Source of the DNA: Desulfohalobiaceae bacterium
Lineage (GTDB): Bacteria > Desulfobacterota > Desulfovibrionia > Desulfovibrionales > Desulfothermaceae
Direction: 5' to 3'
Assembly: GCA_027013815.1 (NCBI GenBank)
Contig: JALWFY010000029.1
Span: 1-58,790 of the forward strand
DNA: 58,790 nt
The translations under genes and the position numbers were made by a program. The first letter of the stretch is position 1; each line of letters begins with the position of its first letter. Below the pieces are notes generated by a model, which was not told where the DNA came from, did not search any database, and saw only the letters and a list, made by a program, of their open reading frames with translations. Below are positions 47,770 through 57,555 of the stretch, in pieces.

Positions 47770-49302
47770 TTAGTTACAAACTAAATCATTCAAGAGTTTC
47801 CTTTTGAATATTTTCCTAAAAATGTCTATTCCATAGCTTGTTCTAAGTGGCTCTCCTTGGATTAGCCTGTAAGTACGCTCTCCATTGGGCAACCTTTGTG
47901 CACGTAAAAAAAGTGGGTTATAATCTCTTGTCTTATAAAAATAGTGGGCAAGCTCATACATGTGGGTGACGTAAAATACCTTGATTTTCTTTTGTAATAA
48001 CGCCCTTATTATTTGAATGGAGACCTCTGAGCCTTCACGTTCATTGGTTGAGGCAAAAGATTCATTGAAAAGGATCAAACCATTTTGACTGATCTGATCT
48101 ACAATTGTGCTCATTCGCTGAAGCTCTTCTTTAAATTTTCCCATCTCCATGTCCCTATCTTCTTGCTGTTTAAAATGGGTAAACACACCAGTAACTAGAT
48201 TGGAGCAAAAAGAGACAGCAGGCACAAACATACCTGATTGCATCATTAAATGTGCTAGACCAACGCTACGCAAAAACGTGGTCTTTCCACCTTGATTGGG
48301 TCCTGTGATTATTATTAACGAGCTGTTATGTGGGGATATGTTGTTACCTATTACTCTTTTATTTTTTATCAATGCCAAGGAGATGTCATATAACCCCTTA
48401 CAAGAAAATGTAAATTCATCTTTAGGCAAAGGTCTTGGGAAGCTAATACATGCATCTATTTTTTTTAGTTGTTCATAAAGGTTTAAACACCCTATATAAA
48501 ACCCCAGTTCCCATCTCAGGGTATTGAAAAAATTATCTAAATATTCTGCTGCCTGTGCTACGATATTGGCAGCTCTGGTCAACCCTTGGTTTCTGAGTTC
48601 AGATAGTATTCGTGCCCCAGCCTCATCTCTAGGATGGAGTTTGTAAGTATAAGTTGGAGTTTTTGAAAATAATATATGCTTAAACCAACCTCTACTTTCC
48701 TCTCTAGGCTTTAAAAGTGTATAATTTATCCCTTCATTACCCTTACCCAATTGGGCGCTAACCAATACTCCCTGGGGAAAAGAGAGCTTTTTTATATGAT
48801 ATTTAAACTCATTTAGATATTCATGGCTCAATTCCCTTAAAATAGTGGAAAAAAATCTTTTAAGACCTTGCGATGTAAAATTATTGATATTTTTTTGGGA
48901 TATTTCACGAAGCTCCCACAAGAGGGCCAAGGATACATCAAGGAGCCGTCTCCCATCACTTAATATAAAACTAGGACTAGCATGAGTATGAGATATCCAT
49001 AACCATCCCTTTCTTTTTTGTTCTAAAAATTTCATAGAAATTTGATATAGTTCCTTTATAATACCTGGATTGTTGATACAGTCCTGTAAAACGTCCTGAC
49101 GAAAGATTATAGTGGAAATATCTGTTTGTAGAGACATAAGGGTGTGTTGTGCCACTTGATACAAAAAATCATCTCCTAGGGCCATGGCTTTAAGTAAGAC
49201 ATCTAGACCTAAATCTTGTGCCAGTATATTGGCATGGGGAGGTAGATGAATTTTTATTGGTTTTGGATCTTTGTCTGGAAATAAAAGGGAGAGTGCTATC
49301 AT
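47770..49302 (-). CDS. MutS-core ATPase, second of a pair
   Basis: A 510-residue protein with the MutS lever/clamp-like helical region and ATPase domain, but no mismatch-binding domain and no Smr nuclease. Walker A is IIITGPNQGGKTTFLRSVG (about residue 330). Walker B reads LILFNESFAST: Asn takes the place of the usual Asp before Glu. IKVFYVTHMYELAHYFY is the switch-histidine motif. It ends three bases from the convergent HD-GYP gene and overlaps the other MutS-like gene by four bases, so the pair likely forms a heterodimer. Role unknown. Confidence 0.82.
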   Translation of the reverse strand: MIALSLLFPDKDPKPIKIHLPPHANILAQDLGLDVLLKAMALGDDFLYQVAQHTLMSLQTDISTIIFRQDVLQDCINNPGIIKELYQISMKFLEQKRKGWLWISHTHASPSFILSDGRRLLDVSLALLWELREISQKNINNFTSQGLKRFFSTILRELSHEYLNEFKYHIKKLSFPQGVLVSAQLGKGNEGINYTLLKPREESRGWFKHILFSKTPTYTYKLHPRDEAGARILSELRNQGLTRAANIVAQAAEYLDNFFNTLRWELGFYIGCLNLYEQLKKIDACISFPRPLPKDEFTFSCKGLYDISLALIKNKRVIGNNISPHNSSLIIITGPNQGGKTTFLRSVGLAHLMMQSGMFVPAVSFCSNLVTGVFTHFKQQEDRDMEMGKFKEELQRMSTIVDQISQNGLILFNESFASTNEREGSEVSIQIIRALLQKKIKVFYVTHMYELAHYFYKTRDYNPLFLRAQRLPNGERTYRLIQGEPLRTSYGIDIFRKIFKRKLLNDLVCN

Positions 49303-50885
49303 GGGATGCGCTCCATTATTTGTTCATAGGTAAGTCCGTGTTTTCTGGCCAAAGATAATGCATAGGCAAGGCCATTTGGAGCCTGTCTAACAATCTTAAA
49401 GGTCCGAGATGTGGGATCTTCAGGATCAATTAGGGCCACCATACTTATGGTTTTATCACTTATAGATGCCAGTTCGTCCAAAAAAGTTACAAAGACTCCT
49501 AATGCATCCAAATTTATTATCCGATGTATTATTTCTTTGCTCAAAAATATTGCATCTTGCACTGTTGTGGAGGAAAAGATCTCATTTAGGAGAAAAATAC
49601 TCTTTGGAGTAGCAGAACTTAGCATATTATATATCCTATATATATCATCTTCCAGCTTTCCCCTTAAGTTTGAAATCTCCTCCCTTTTCTCGAAATGGGT
49701 AAAAATATTGTCAAACAAAAAAAGTAATGCCTCACGGCCTGGCACTGGACATCCCAAACTGGCAAGATAATGGAGTTGTCCAAACATCCTAGCAAAGGTA
49801 GTCTTGCCTCCTTGGTTTGGACCAGTTACTATAATCATTCGCTCTGGTCCTTTGAGGGAAAAATCATTTAGCACAATAGGTACCTGGTCATTTGAATGGG
49901 CATAGGCTAGGGCCAGGTCAAAACCTCCCCTAACAAATATTTCTTTATCTTTTGTGGTTAACCTTGGGTAACAAAAGGATAGCCCCTTGTCCTTGATATT
50001 TGATATATAGTCTAGATAGCCAAGATAAAACTGGAGTTCCCTATCAAATCTTTGGATATTTTGATCCATAAAATCTTTGTAGTTAATATAAAATTCATCC
50101 AATCTAGCAAAGGTTTGTGGATGGAGTTTTGCTACAAATTCTAATATCTTTCCGCTAATGTGGTTCATACCTATATGTTTTTCAACTAGTTTGTGATAAT
50201 CCTTTGTCTCTACATGTCTAAACTTTTCAAATATTTTTTTTAGCTCCTCTGTATAATCCTCTTCCCCTTCATATGGTTTTACTTTAAACCTTCCGCCTTC
50301 AAATATAATACAATATTTAATCTGTGATAGTTCTTTTTTTAGTATTTCAGCCTCTGTTTTTAAGGAAAGAAACTTTGGCGACTGGGTATAATAAATTAGA
50401 TATCTCAAGACATTAGATAATCCTCTAGATTTAGGTATTGCAGTAGAAAGATTTTTGGTTAAAGAGAGTATAGAACTAGTATATATGAGTATGGCTTCTA
50501 ATATCCATCCCTTTTTGTTGTAATCAATATCTAGATGTTTTACCATTTCAAGATAATCACGAATTAATTTCATGTCATGGACAAAATTTTTAATATGTTC
50601 CATTATATAAGTATTTTCCAGATCTTTAAATATTTCCTGTCGATAGTATATACAGTTTCTGTCCTGTAGTGTGTTCCAAAAAACAGGCTCTAGGTTATAT
50701 TCACCCTTATCTTTAAGAATTACATCCATGACCTGGTCTATATTTAGATCCTGTAAAAAATCAGGAGGGGTAATTGATTTTAATTCACCATTATTTGCAC
50801 AATAAAGAATGCTAATATAATTATATCCTAATGTACTTTTATTTGAGCCTTTATTTTCATTAAATGATTCCATACCTGATAACAT
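49299..50885 (-). CDS. MutS-core ATPase, first of a pair
   Basis: A 528-residue relative of the downstream gene. The ATPase domain has MIIVTGPNQGGKTTFARMFG (Walker A, about residue 350), FTHFEKREEISNLRGKLEDD and SIFLLNEIFSSTTVQDA, again with Asn-Glu instead of Asp-Glu at Walker B. The switch region is ALGVFVTFLDELA, in which the histidine of TH is replaced by F. No mismatch-binding domain is present. AAGGGAAGGG before the ATG supports the start. Its stop overlaps the start of the second gene. Confidence 0.8.
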   Translation of the reverse strand: MLSGMESFNENKGSNKSTLGYNYISILYCANNGELKSITPPDFLQDLNIDQVMDVILKDKGEYNLEPVFWNTLQDRNCIYYRQEIFKDLENTYIMEHIKNFVHDMKLIRDYLEMVKHLDIDYNKKGWILEAILIYTSSILSLTKNLSTAIPKSRGLSNVLRYLIYYTQSPKFLSLKTEAEILKKELSQIKYCIIFEGGRFKVKPYEGEEDYTEELKKIFEKFRHVETKDYHKLVEKHIGMNHISGKILEFVAKLHPQTFARLDEFYINYKDFMDQNIQRFDRELQFYLGYLDYISNIKDKGLSFCYPRLTTKDKEIFVRGGFDLALAYAHSNDQVPIVLNDFSLKGPERMIIVTGPNQGGKTTFARMFGQLHYLASLGCPVPGREALLFLFDNIFTHFEKREEISNLRGKLEDDIYRIYNMLSSATPKSIFLLNEIFSSTTVQDAIFLSKEIIHRIINLDALGVFVTFLDELASISDKTISMVALIDPEDPTSRTFKIVRQAPNGLAYALSLARKHGLTYEQIMERIP

Positions 50886-51276
50886 ATACCCTTCCCTTGA
50901 CCTGTTTTTATATGTTTAGAATAAGACACTAAAAAATTATTCATGTTCCAACTAGTTAGGACATGATGTTGATCCAGAAGAGGTTCTTTTTTTGGATAGT
51001 AAATATATAGGGATAGATAAAAATTAAGGCATGTTAAAAACATTATGGAGTCCCCTTTTAAATCACAATTTCCTGCTGAAAATTAATTATTTTACAATAG
51101 GAGTCATCAGCCCATGTACTGCAGGCAGTTTAAGGGGGACTCCGTCCCCATCTTTATTTAAAAGATTCTATATATTAAGGATCAAAATTGTCAAGCGATG
51201 CCTAAAAAAGGAGCTATAAAAACTTTGTAATAAGATTATCCCATAAGGAATACATACATATAATTTCCAATATTTT
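50886..51276. other. Gap between the mutS-like pair and the LOG gene
   Basis: About 390 bases without a supported gene. A short stem GGGGAC/GTCCCC with a TCC loop (51135-51149) resembles, on a small scale, the end stems of the multi-hairpin elements. The promoter of the mutS-like pair must lie here, but I see no convincing motif. Confidence 0.4.
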
Positions 51277-51930
51277 TTAAATTATCACTAATTTCTTTAT
51301 CAAATTTATCACTTCATCAGGCTCATCTTTAACTGAGAATATTTCAAAATCCTGTTCCTTTATGTATTTTCTTGTAAGTAACTTGTTTTTAAACCAATCA
51401 ATAAGTGGAGACCAGAAATCTCTGTCAACCAATATTATTGGAAAGGGCTTTATCCTCTTGGTCTGAGTAAGAACAAGGGCTTCACTTAGTTCATCTAAGG
51501 TACCAAAACCCCCAGGCATTACTATATATGCAAGGGCGTATTTTATAAACATCACCTTTCTCACAAAAAAATATCTAAAATCGCATTTTACGTCTAAAAA
51601 ATTATTTGGCTGTTGTTCCAAAGGAAGATGTATATGCAACCCCACAGATGTCCCACCTCCATCAACTGCCCCTTTATTTCCCGCCTCCATAATCCCTGGG
51701 CCTCCACCTGTGATTATAGTATAACCAGCCTCAGCCAGCCCCTTTGCTATATCATATGCCAGCCCATATACAGGGTCCTCTTTGGGCACCCTGGCTGAAC
51801 CAAAAATGGAAACAGCTGGACCAATTTCATTTAGAGAATCAAACCCATCTACAAATTCTGCCATGATCTTAAAAAGTCTCCATGAATCCCTATGGGATAG
51901 GTCATCAATCACATATTGTTTATGGTTCAT
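51277..51930 (-). CDS. LOG family nucleotide phosphoribohydrolase-like protein
   Basis: A 217-residue Rossmann-fold protein. The hallmark PGGFGTLDE is in YIVMPGGFGTLDELSEAL, with the partner motif ITGGGPGIMEAGNKGA before it. LOG enzymes cleave cytokinin-type nucleoside monophosphates; bacterial members often remove ribose 5-phosphate from AMP or IMP, and were long mislabelled lysine decarboxylases. Expressed alone or as the last gene after the RRM gene, but a strong terminator lies between. Confidence 0.88.
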   Translation of the reverse strand: MNHKQYVIDDLSHRDSWRLFKIMAEFVDGFDSLNEIGPAVSIFGSARVPKEDPVYGLAYDIAKGLAEAGYTIITGGGPGIMEAGNKGAVDGGGTSVGLHIHLPLEQQPNNFLDVKCDFRYFFVRKVMFIKYALAYIVMPGGFGTLDELSEALVLTQTKRIKPFPIILVDRDFWSPLIDWFKNKLLTRKYIKEQDFEIFSVKDEPDEVINLIKKLVII

Positions 51931-51965
51931 TAATAAACTCCGTTATTGTTTTTTTATTGATATTA

Positions 51966-52005
51966 AAAAAGCCGCCTTTAATTTTATCTTAAAGGCGGCT
52001 TTTTG
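51966..52005 (-). terminator. Strong intrinsic terminator, usable in both directions
   Basis: AAAAGCCGCCTTTA and TAAAGGCGGCTTTT pair perfectly over 14 bases around a nine-base loop, with T runs on either strand. On the minus strand it terminates the RRM gene. It separates that gene from the LOG gene. Confidence 0.9.
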
Positions 52006-52028
52006 CCCAGTTCATCTATTTAACTATC

Positions 52029-52274
52029 TTATCTTCTGGCCCTTGCCTCATTTACTCTAATTCTACGTCCACCAAACTCTGTTCCATCTAAAGATTCCAT
52101 AGCTTTTTTTGCATCTTCTTCTTTCATTTCCACAAAGCCAAAACCCCTGGGCCTCCCTGTCTGGCGATCTTTGATTAGGTTTACGTCAGTTACTTCGCCA
52201 AACTGAGAAAAAAGTTCCCTTACATCTTCCTCTTTTGAAGAAAAAGGAAGATTTCCAACATACATCCTCTTCAT
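52029..52274 (-). CDS. RRM-domain RNA-binding protein
   Basis: An 81-residue protein with one RNA recognition motif: RNP2 MYVGNLPF at the start and RNP1 RPRGFGFVEM in the middle. It ends with a basic tail (RIRVNEARARR). I use the ATG at 52274, preceded by TAGGAG; 18 upstream open codons are hydrophobic and unlike the family. Short bacterial RRM proteins of this type are found in cyanobacteria and in several other groups, often linked to cold response or RNA binding. Confidence 0.92.
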   Translation of the reverse strand: MKRMYVGNLPFSSKEEDVRELFSQFGEVTDVNLIKDRQTGRPRGFGFVEMKEEDAKKAMESLDGTEFGGRRIRVNEARARR

Positions 52275-52383
52275 AAAAAAAACTCCTACCAAAAAATTTA
52301 AAAAGTCAAACAAAAAAACAAAAGCCATTTTTAACTTGCTCTAAAACCTTATAATTGTCAAGTCAAAAAATAAAATCTATGTA

Positions 52384-53070
52384 TTATAATTTCAATTTAT
52401 AGCCCACTCCCCTGATTGTCTTTATTATATTTGCATATTGTCCAAGCTTCTTTCTAAGTCTCCTTATATGGGTGTCAACTGTCCTTGCATAACCCTCAAA
52501 ATCATATCCCCAGACTTTGGTTAAGAGGAAATCCCTTGATAATACTTGTCCCTTAGCATCTATTAATTCCATAAGTAGTTTCCATTCTGTAACAGTTAAA
52601 TCCACTTCCTCTCCATCTATATATATTTCCATCCTCTGCCGATCAATTACTATTCCCTTATATCTCCATTTTGTCTCTTCTAGACTGGATATCTTGGTCC
52701 TCTTAAGCAATCCTTTTACCCGTAACTTTAATTCCCTTATACTAAAGGGCTTTATTACATAGTCATCTGCACCAAGCTCAAGCCCTAATATCCTGTCTAT
52801 TTCTTCCCCTTTAGCACTTAATATAATTACGGCAATGTCCTTTAACCTATTGTCAAGTTTTATGTTCTTTAAAATATCCAATCCATCTATATCTGGCAAC
52901 ATCAAGTCCAATACTACCAAATCAACCACATGTTCTCTGAGAAGTTCAAATGACTCTTGTCCGTTCTTTACAGAAAAAACTGTAAAACCTTCCTTTTCAA
53001 GATTAAAATGCAATAGTTCCCTAATATCCTGATCATCTTCTACAATGAGTATCTTTTTACCATTTTCCAT
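52384..53070 (-). CDS. phoB: Phosphate regulon response regulator PhoB
   Basis: A 228-residue OmpR/PhoB regulator. The receiver has VEDDQDI, the phospho-Asp in VVLDLMLPDIDG, and the Lys in VIKPFSI. The winged-helix domain (about 130-225) includes VDLTVTEWKLLMELI and RTVDTHIRRLRKKLG. It is the last gene of the pst-pho cluster, 18 bases after phoU. It is activated by PhoR, also in this cluster, when phosphate is scarce. Confidence 0.93.
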   Translation of the reverse strand: MENGKKILIVEDDQDIRELLHFNLEKEGFTVFSVKNGQESFELLREHVVDLVVLDLMLPDIDGLDILKNIKLDNRLKDIAVIILSAKGEEIDRILGLELGADDYVIKPFSIRELKLRVKGLLKRTKISSLEETKWRYKGIVIDRQRMEIYIDGEEVDLTVTEWKLLMELIDAKGQVLSRDFLLTKVWGYDFEGYARTVDTHIRRLRKKLGQYANIIKTIRGVGYKLKL

Positions 53071-53087
53071 AACATGGCCATCTTAAT

Positions 53088-53759
53088 CTAACTTCTATTG
53101 TCAAACTGACAGTAGTGTTTTATGTTTATCCCCCTGCTAATAAAAACCGCACTTTCAGCTATATTAGTAGCCAGGTCTGATATGCGCTCAAACCTTCTCG
53201 CAATATTAATGCAATAAACTGATCTTTCAATGGCTGGAGTTTCATTGTACATATATTCTATTATCTCCTTAATTATCTTAGAATATAGCTCATTCACGTT
53301 ACAGTCCATTTTACATACATTTAAAGCCAGGTCTGGGTCAGGGGCAAAAAATGCCTCTATTGCTTTTTCCAGCATTGTCTTAGATCTCTGACCCATTGTC
53401 TCCAACCTAGAATAAAAGGGCAAGATTGGTTTTAAACTAAGTACTATAGTTGCTTGTGCCACATTGGCTGTTTCATCACCCATCCTCTCTAAATCAATTG
53501 AGGCCCTCATACAGCCTATAATAAATCTCAGGTCTTTTGCCACTGGGGCTTCTAGGGCAAGTAACTTTAAGCATGTTTTATCTATCCTCACCTCTAATTC
53601 ATTTATCCTATCATCCCCTGCAATAATTTCTTGGGCAAGATTGGCATCCATTTTAGAGAATGCGTCTATTGTCATACCCAATGCATCCTTGACCCTGGTA
53701 GCCATTTTTAAGACCAGATCCCTGAGCTCTAATATTTCTTGTTGTAGGTGTGTATACAT
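53088..53759 (-). CDS. phoU: Phosphate transport regulator PhoU
   Basis: A protein of about 223 residues made of two three-helix bundles. Family motifs recur: MGDETANVAQATI in the first and FERISDLATNIAES in the second, each with the metal-binding E/DxxxD pattern. It links the Pst transporter to PhoR and turns off phosphate starvation signalling. I start at the ATG at 53759 (MYTHLQQE) with AAGGGG before it; the frame is open to 53780. It begins just after pstB. Confidence 0.94.
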   Translation of the reverse strand: MYTHLQQEILELRDLVLKMATRVKDALGMTIDAFSKMDANLAQEIIAGDDRINELEVRIDKTCLKLLALEAPVAKDLRFIIGCMRASIDLERMGDETANVAQATIVLSLKPILPFYSRLETMGQRSKTMLEKAIEAFFAPDPDLALNVCKMDCNVNELYSKIIKEIIEYMYNETPAIERSVYCINIARRFERISDLATNIAESAVFISRGINIKHYCQFDNRS

Positions 53760-53772
53760 ATATAAAATCCCC

Positions 53773-54534
53773 TTAACCAAATCTACCTGTTATATAATCC
53801 TCTGTTTCTTTTTTCCTTGGACTTGTAAATATATTTTCTGTTTTATCAAACTCTATGAGTTTCCCCATTAAAAAAAATGCTGTATAATCTGCAACCCTTG
53901 CTGCTTGTTGCATATTGTGGGTTACGATTACAATGGTAAATTCTTTTTTTAATTCATAGATTAGTTCTTCTATCTTCTTTGTGGCTATGGGATCAAGTGC
54001 AGAGGCAGGCTCATCCATTAAGAGTACCTCAGGTTCCACTGCCACTGCCCTGGCTATACAAAGCCTTTGCTGTTGTCCACCAGATAGTCCCAGGGCTGAA
54101 CTACTTAACCTATCATGGACCTCCTCCCAAAGCCCCGCCATCCTGAGACTGGTTTTAACACGCTCATCTATAAAGTCCTTGTCTTTTATCCCCTTTATCC
54201 TAAACCCATATGCTACATTTTCAAAGATAGACTTGGGAAATGGGTTTGGTTTTTGAAACACCATGCCCACTTTGGATCTTAGCTTTACCACATCTACCCC
54301 TGTATCATAAATGTCTTGCCCATCTAAGATTATTTTACCCCTTACCTTAATACCTGGTATAAGATCATTCATCCTGTTTAAACATCTAAGAAATGTACTT
54401 TTACCACATCCAGAAGGACCAATTAATGCAGTCACCTTTTTTTCAGGTATGTCTAAATTTATATTATATAATACCTGATTTTCTCCATAAAAAAAATCTA
54501 AATCCTTCACTTGTATCTTTTTTTTATGTTCCAT
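53773..54534 (-). CDS. pstB: Phosphate ABC transporter ATP-binding protein PstB
   Basis: A 253-residue ATPase. Walker A is [16 protein letters not shown], the Q loop is in [15 protein letters not shown], the ABC signature is [16 protein letters not shown], Walker B is [13 protein letters not shown] and the switch His is in IVTHNMQQA. The ATG at 54534 (MEHKKKIQ) gives the normal PstB length; 18 upstream codons are ignored. About 290 bases, including hairpin array D, separate it from phoR. Confidence 0.96.
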   Translation of the reverse strand: MEHKKKIQVKDLDFFYGENQVLYNINLDIPEKKVTALIGPSGCGKSTFLRCLNRMNDLIPGIKVRGKIILDGQDIYDTGVDVVKLRSKVGMVFQKPNPFPKSIFENVAYGFRIKGIKDKDFIDERVKTSLRMAGLWEEVHDRLSSSALGLSGGQQQRLCIARAVAVEPEVLLMDEPASALDPIATKKIEELIYELKKEFTIVIVTHNMQQAARVADYTAFFLMGKLIEFDKTENIFTSPRKKETEDYITGRFG

Positions 54535-54660
54535 ATCTTTATTCCTCATGAAATTATATCTATGGACGCTCAACCTAGAGGGAGACAAAGCTTCCCTCTA
54601 CTAAGGAATTTTATAATAATTTTGAATTATGGCTTTTGAATTAAAAATAACATCTTACTG

Positions 54661-54850
54661 AAAGTGGAACAAAATTCCACTTTATCTTGGCCTTTCAGGC
54701 CATTTTTAACAAGGAATAAATTCCTTATAATAAGCGTAAACCCTTAAAGTGAAGCTCTGCTTCACTTTATAATCCAACATCCAAAATTTAAAATCCAAAA
54801 TTTTTCCTTATAATAGGCGTAAGCCCTTAAAGTGGAACTCTATTCTGCTT
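54661..54850. repeat. Multi-hairpin element, copy D (array of three stems, phoR-pstB gap)
   Basis: Order: AAAGTGGAAC..ATTCCACTTT with an AAA loop (54661-54683); TGGCCT/AGGCCA with a TTC loop (54688-54702); AAGGAA/TTCCTT (54711-54726); GCGTAAA; CCCTT and AAAGTGAAGC/GCTTCACTTT with a TCT loop (54746-54768); an AT-rich spacer, ATAATCCAACATCCAAAATT; GCGTAAG (54817-54823); CCCTT and AAAGTGGAAC..ATTCTGCTT (54829-54850). The last stem forms the end of phoR: the final seven codons and stop lie in it. Confidence 0.87.
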
Positions 54851-56608
54851 AGGTATTGAAAACCAGATAATGGTGCCTGAAATATCTCCTTTAACTGGGC
54901 TTTCCACCCAGATCTCTCCACCAAAATACGTTACTATATGTTTACAAATGGACAGTCCAAGACCAGTTCCCCTCCTATTTGTCCTATCCTTATATCCTGA
55001 TTGATAAAACCTCTCAAAAATCCTAGATTGTTCTTGCTCTGAAATGCCTGGGCCATTGTCCTTTACACCAATAAGATAAAATTCATCGTCTTGCTTTATT
55101 AAAATCTCTATACACCCCCTATAGGGACTAAACTTTAAACTATTGTGGATTAAATTTTTTAGTACCGTATATAGCTTTTCTCTATCATAATATAAGCTAA
55201 AGGGAAGATCCAACTTTTTTATAGTTATTTCCTTCTCTTCAATAATTGAGCTCATATCTTCTATTATCTCATCAATAATCTCATTTACCTCAATCTGCTC
55301 AATTTTTACTTCAATTTTCTTGGATTCAATCCTAGATAAATTTAATATATCCTGAATAAGTATAATCATCTCTTTACTATTTTTATATATTTTTTCTAAA
55401 AAATTTTTCTTTTGTTCCTCTGATAGATCTAAATTATCTAGTAAGGTTTCAGTATATCCCACAATAGAAGTTATAGGAGTCTTTAATTCGTGTGAAATAT
55501 TTGCTACAAAATCCCTTCTCATAATTTCTAGTTTTTTTTGTTCTGTTATGTCATGGATAATAATAATTGCTTCAATCTCATATATATTTTTTAATGGGAT
55601 AATATTTATATTATAAAATCTACCTCTTAGACTAATAATAAGACCCATTGTCTCTTTATTCTTATCTAATGCATTTTTTAATCTTTTTATAAATTCCATA
55701 TTTATTATAATTGTTGTAATATCTCTATTCAATAACTTCCCATGAGATCTGAAATTCAGATAAAAAGATTTATTATGTCTAATAATTTTCCTCTCTTTAT
55801 TTATAGCTATTACCATGGAATCAATGCCGTCGAGTATGGCCTTTAATTCGTCTTTTTGTTGTGAAATGAGCCTCATGTTCTCCCTAATATTTATTGACAT
55901 CTTATTTATTGCATGTATTAAAGGTTCAAATTCTTTCCCAGGAGAATCCTGAATTAATTGAACATCCTCTCCCCTACCTATATCAACTGCCATGTCTACT
56001 ATGGGAGATATCTTTTTTGTGATACTATATACAAAAAATATTATTATTATACCTGAACCTATAAAGGAAAATAGTAATATTATAAATACCTGCCTTGACA
56101 TATTGTTCAACGTAGCATCAATTGCTGAATATGGCCTCGCTATCCTTAAAAATCCCTTTAAGTTAGAATTTATATTTAATTTTTCTGCATAATATATTAA
56201 TTTTTTCTGCAGGGTCCTACTATATCTTATTCTACTTCCATATCCATTATGTCTTGCAGATATAATCTCTGGCCTAGTTGCATGGTTATCCATATACTTT
56301 ATCTTGTTATGTGGTACCTTTGAATCTGCGATTACTATACCATCTTCTCTTATAAATGTTATTCTATCATTTATTCTTTTTCCTATATCTTTTATAACAT
56401 AATCCAAATTATCCTTTGAAATATTATCCTTAGATAGGAGCATTTTAACTAATGTGAGTTCTTTCTTTACATTAAATATAACATCTGTTCGTATTTCTTG
56501 TTTTAATAGATTTATAAAATATATACCAGGCAAAAGGAGGGCACAAAAAATAACACCCCATACTATTAAAATAATTTTTGTCTTTAAGGAAAATTTATGC
56601 TTGACCAT
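54827..56608 (-). CDS. phoR: Phosphate regulon sensor histidine kinase PhoR
   Basis: A 593-residue kinase. Membrane segments at about 12-32 and 165-190 flank a periplasmic domain. A HAMP-like and a PAS domain (about 195-350) follow. The dimer domain has the phosphorylated His in FVANISHELKTPITSIVG. The ATPase shows VLKNLIHNSLKF, GVKDNGPGI, FERFYQ, RRGTGLGLSI. It phosphorylates PhoB. Its C-terminus (KQNRVPL) is encoded by a hairpin element. Its location between pstA and pstB is unusual. Confidence 0.93.
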   Translation of the reverse strand: MVKHKFSLKTKIILIVWGVIFCALLLPGIYFINLLKQEIRTDVIFNVKKELTLVKMLLSKDNISKDNLDYVIKDIGKRINDRITFIREDGIVIADSKVPHNKIKYMDNHATRPEIISARHNGYGSRIRYSRTLQKKLIYYAEKLNINSNLKGFLRIARPYSAIDATLNNMSRQVFIILLFSFIGSGIIIIFFVYSITKKISPIVDMAVDIGRGEDVQLIQDSPGKEFEPLIHAINKMSINIRENMRLISQQKDELKAILDGIDSMVIAINKERKIIRHNKSFYLNFRSHGKLLNRDITTIIINMEFIKRLKNALDKNKETMGLIISLRGRFYNINIIPLKNIYEIEAIIIIHDITEQKKLEIMRRDFVANISHELKTPITSIVGYTETLLDNLDLSEEQKKNFLEKIYKNSKEMIILIQDILNLSRIESKKIEVKIEQIEVNEIIDEIIEDMSSIIEEKEITIKKLDLPFSLYYDREKLYTVLKNLIHNSLKFSPYRGCIEILIKQDDEFYLIGVKDNGPGISEQEQSRIFERFYQSGYKDRTNRRGTGLGLSICKHIVTYFGGEIWVESPVKGDISGTIIWFSIPKQNRVPL

Positions 56609-56610
56609 AC

Positions 56611-57459
56611 TTAATTCTTTGCCTGTTTTTTGGACCTAATCATAATTGCTATAAAATTCATCAAAAATATAAGTCCCACTAGGACAAGGGCTGTGCCATA
56701 TTGCAATGGCCTTGTCTTGTCAATATTAGTACCAGCAGTTGCAAGGACATATATATGATAAGGCAGGGCCATAACAGGTTGAAATATAGAGGTTGGCAGG
56801 TGAGGAGAATAAAACACAGCAGCTGTATACATAATGGCCGCAGTTTCTCCAGCTACCCTGCTTATACTCAGGATAACCCCAGTCATAATCCCTGGAATTG
56901 CTGAAGGCAATATTATTTTGTAGATAGTCTGCCATTTTGTTGCTCCAAGGGCAATAGATGCCTCTTTATACGTATCTGGCACAGACCTTATTGCCTCCTC
57001 TGAAGTCCCAATTATTACAGGGAGGCTCAAAAGTCCAAGAGTAAGGATCCCAGTAAGTATACTTACCTTAAAATGTAAATAAGTTGCAAAAAATGCCAAC
57101 CCAAACAGACCAAATACAATAGATGGTACTCCAGCTAAATTGTTTATACCAAGCCTTATTATCCTGAGCATCTTCCCCTGTTTTGCATACTCACATAAAT
57201 ATATAGCTGCACCCACTCCTAAAGGAAGAGAGACAATTATCGAACCTAAGCTCAAAACAAGTGTGCCCACAATACAGGGCATGATCCCACCCTTTGTCAT
57301 CATATCCCTTGGGGGCAGGACTAGAAATTTCCAGGAAATTGCAGAAATTCCATTTTTTACTAAAAAAAACAAAAAAATAGTAAGTGCCAACAGATTTAAA
57401 AATGCAGCAGATTTTATGACCCAAAACACAATATTTTCTTTGATCTTTTTTATATCCAT
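56611..57459 (-). CDS. pstA: Phosphate ABC transporter permease PstA
   Basis: A 282-residue permease with six membrane segments. Typical motifs: GGIMPCIVGTLVLSLGSI, GVGAAIYLCEYA, NLAGVPSIVFGLFGLAFF, the EAA-loop EAIRSVPDTYKEASIALGA interacting with PstB, and SRVAGETAAIMYTA. The start at 57459 is within 100 bases of pstC. Two bases separate its stop from phoR. Confidence 0.95.
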   Translation of the reverse strand: MDIKKIKENIVFWVIKSAAFLNLLALTIFLFFLVKNGISAISWKFLVLPPRDMMTKGGIMPCIVGTLVLSLGSIIVSLPLGVGAAIYLCEYAKQGKMLRIIRLGINNLAGVPSIVFGLFGLAFFATYLHFKVSILTGILTLGLLSLPVIIGTSEEAIRSVPDTYKEASIALGATKWQTIYKIILPSAIPGIMTGVILSISRVAGETAAIMYTAAVFYSPHLPTSIFQPVMALPYHIYVLATAGTNIDKTRPLQYGTALVLVGLIFLMNFIAIMIRSKKQAKN

Positions 57460-57555
57460 TGTTTTATGCTCTTTTTACATCTTACTACCAATATATATAT
57501 CTGTTTAAAATTATCAATATATGCAGTATGGTTGAATTCTCAATTCTCTATTTAG

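Noticed and set aside
51031-51219. A 62-codon plus-strand open frame in the gap upstream of the mutS-like pair
   Set aside because: No ribosome binding site, no family resemblance, and it runs over a small palindrome; probably chance.
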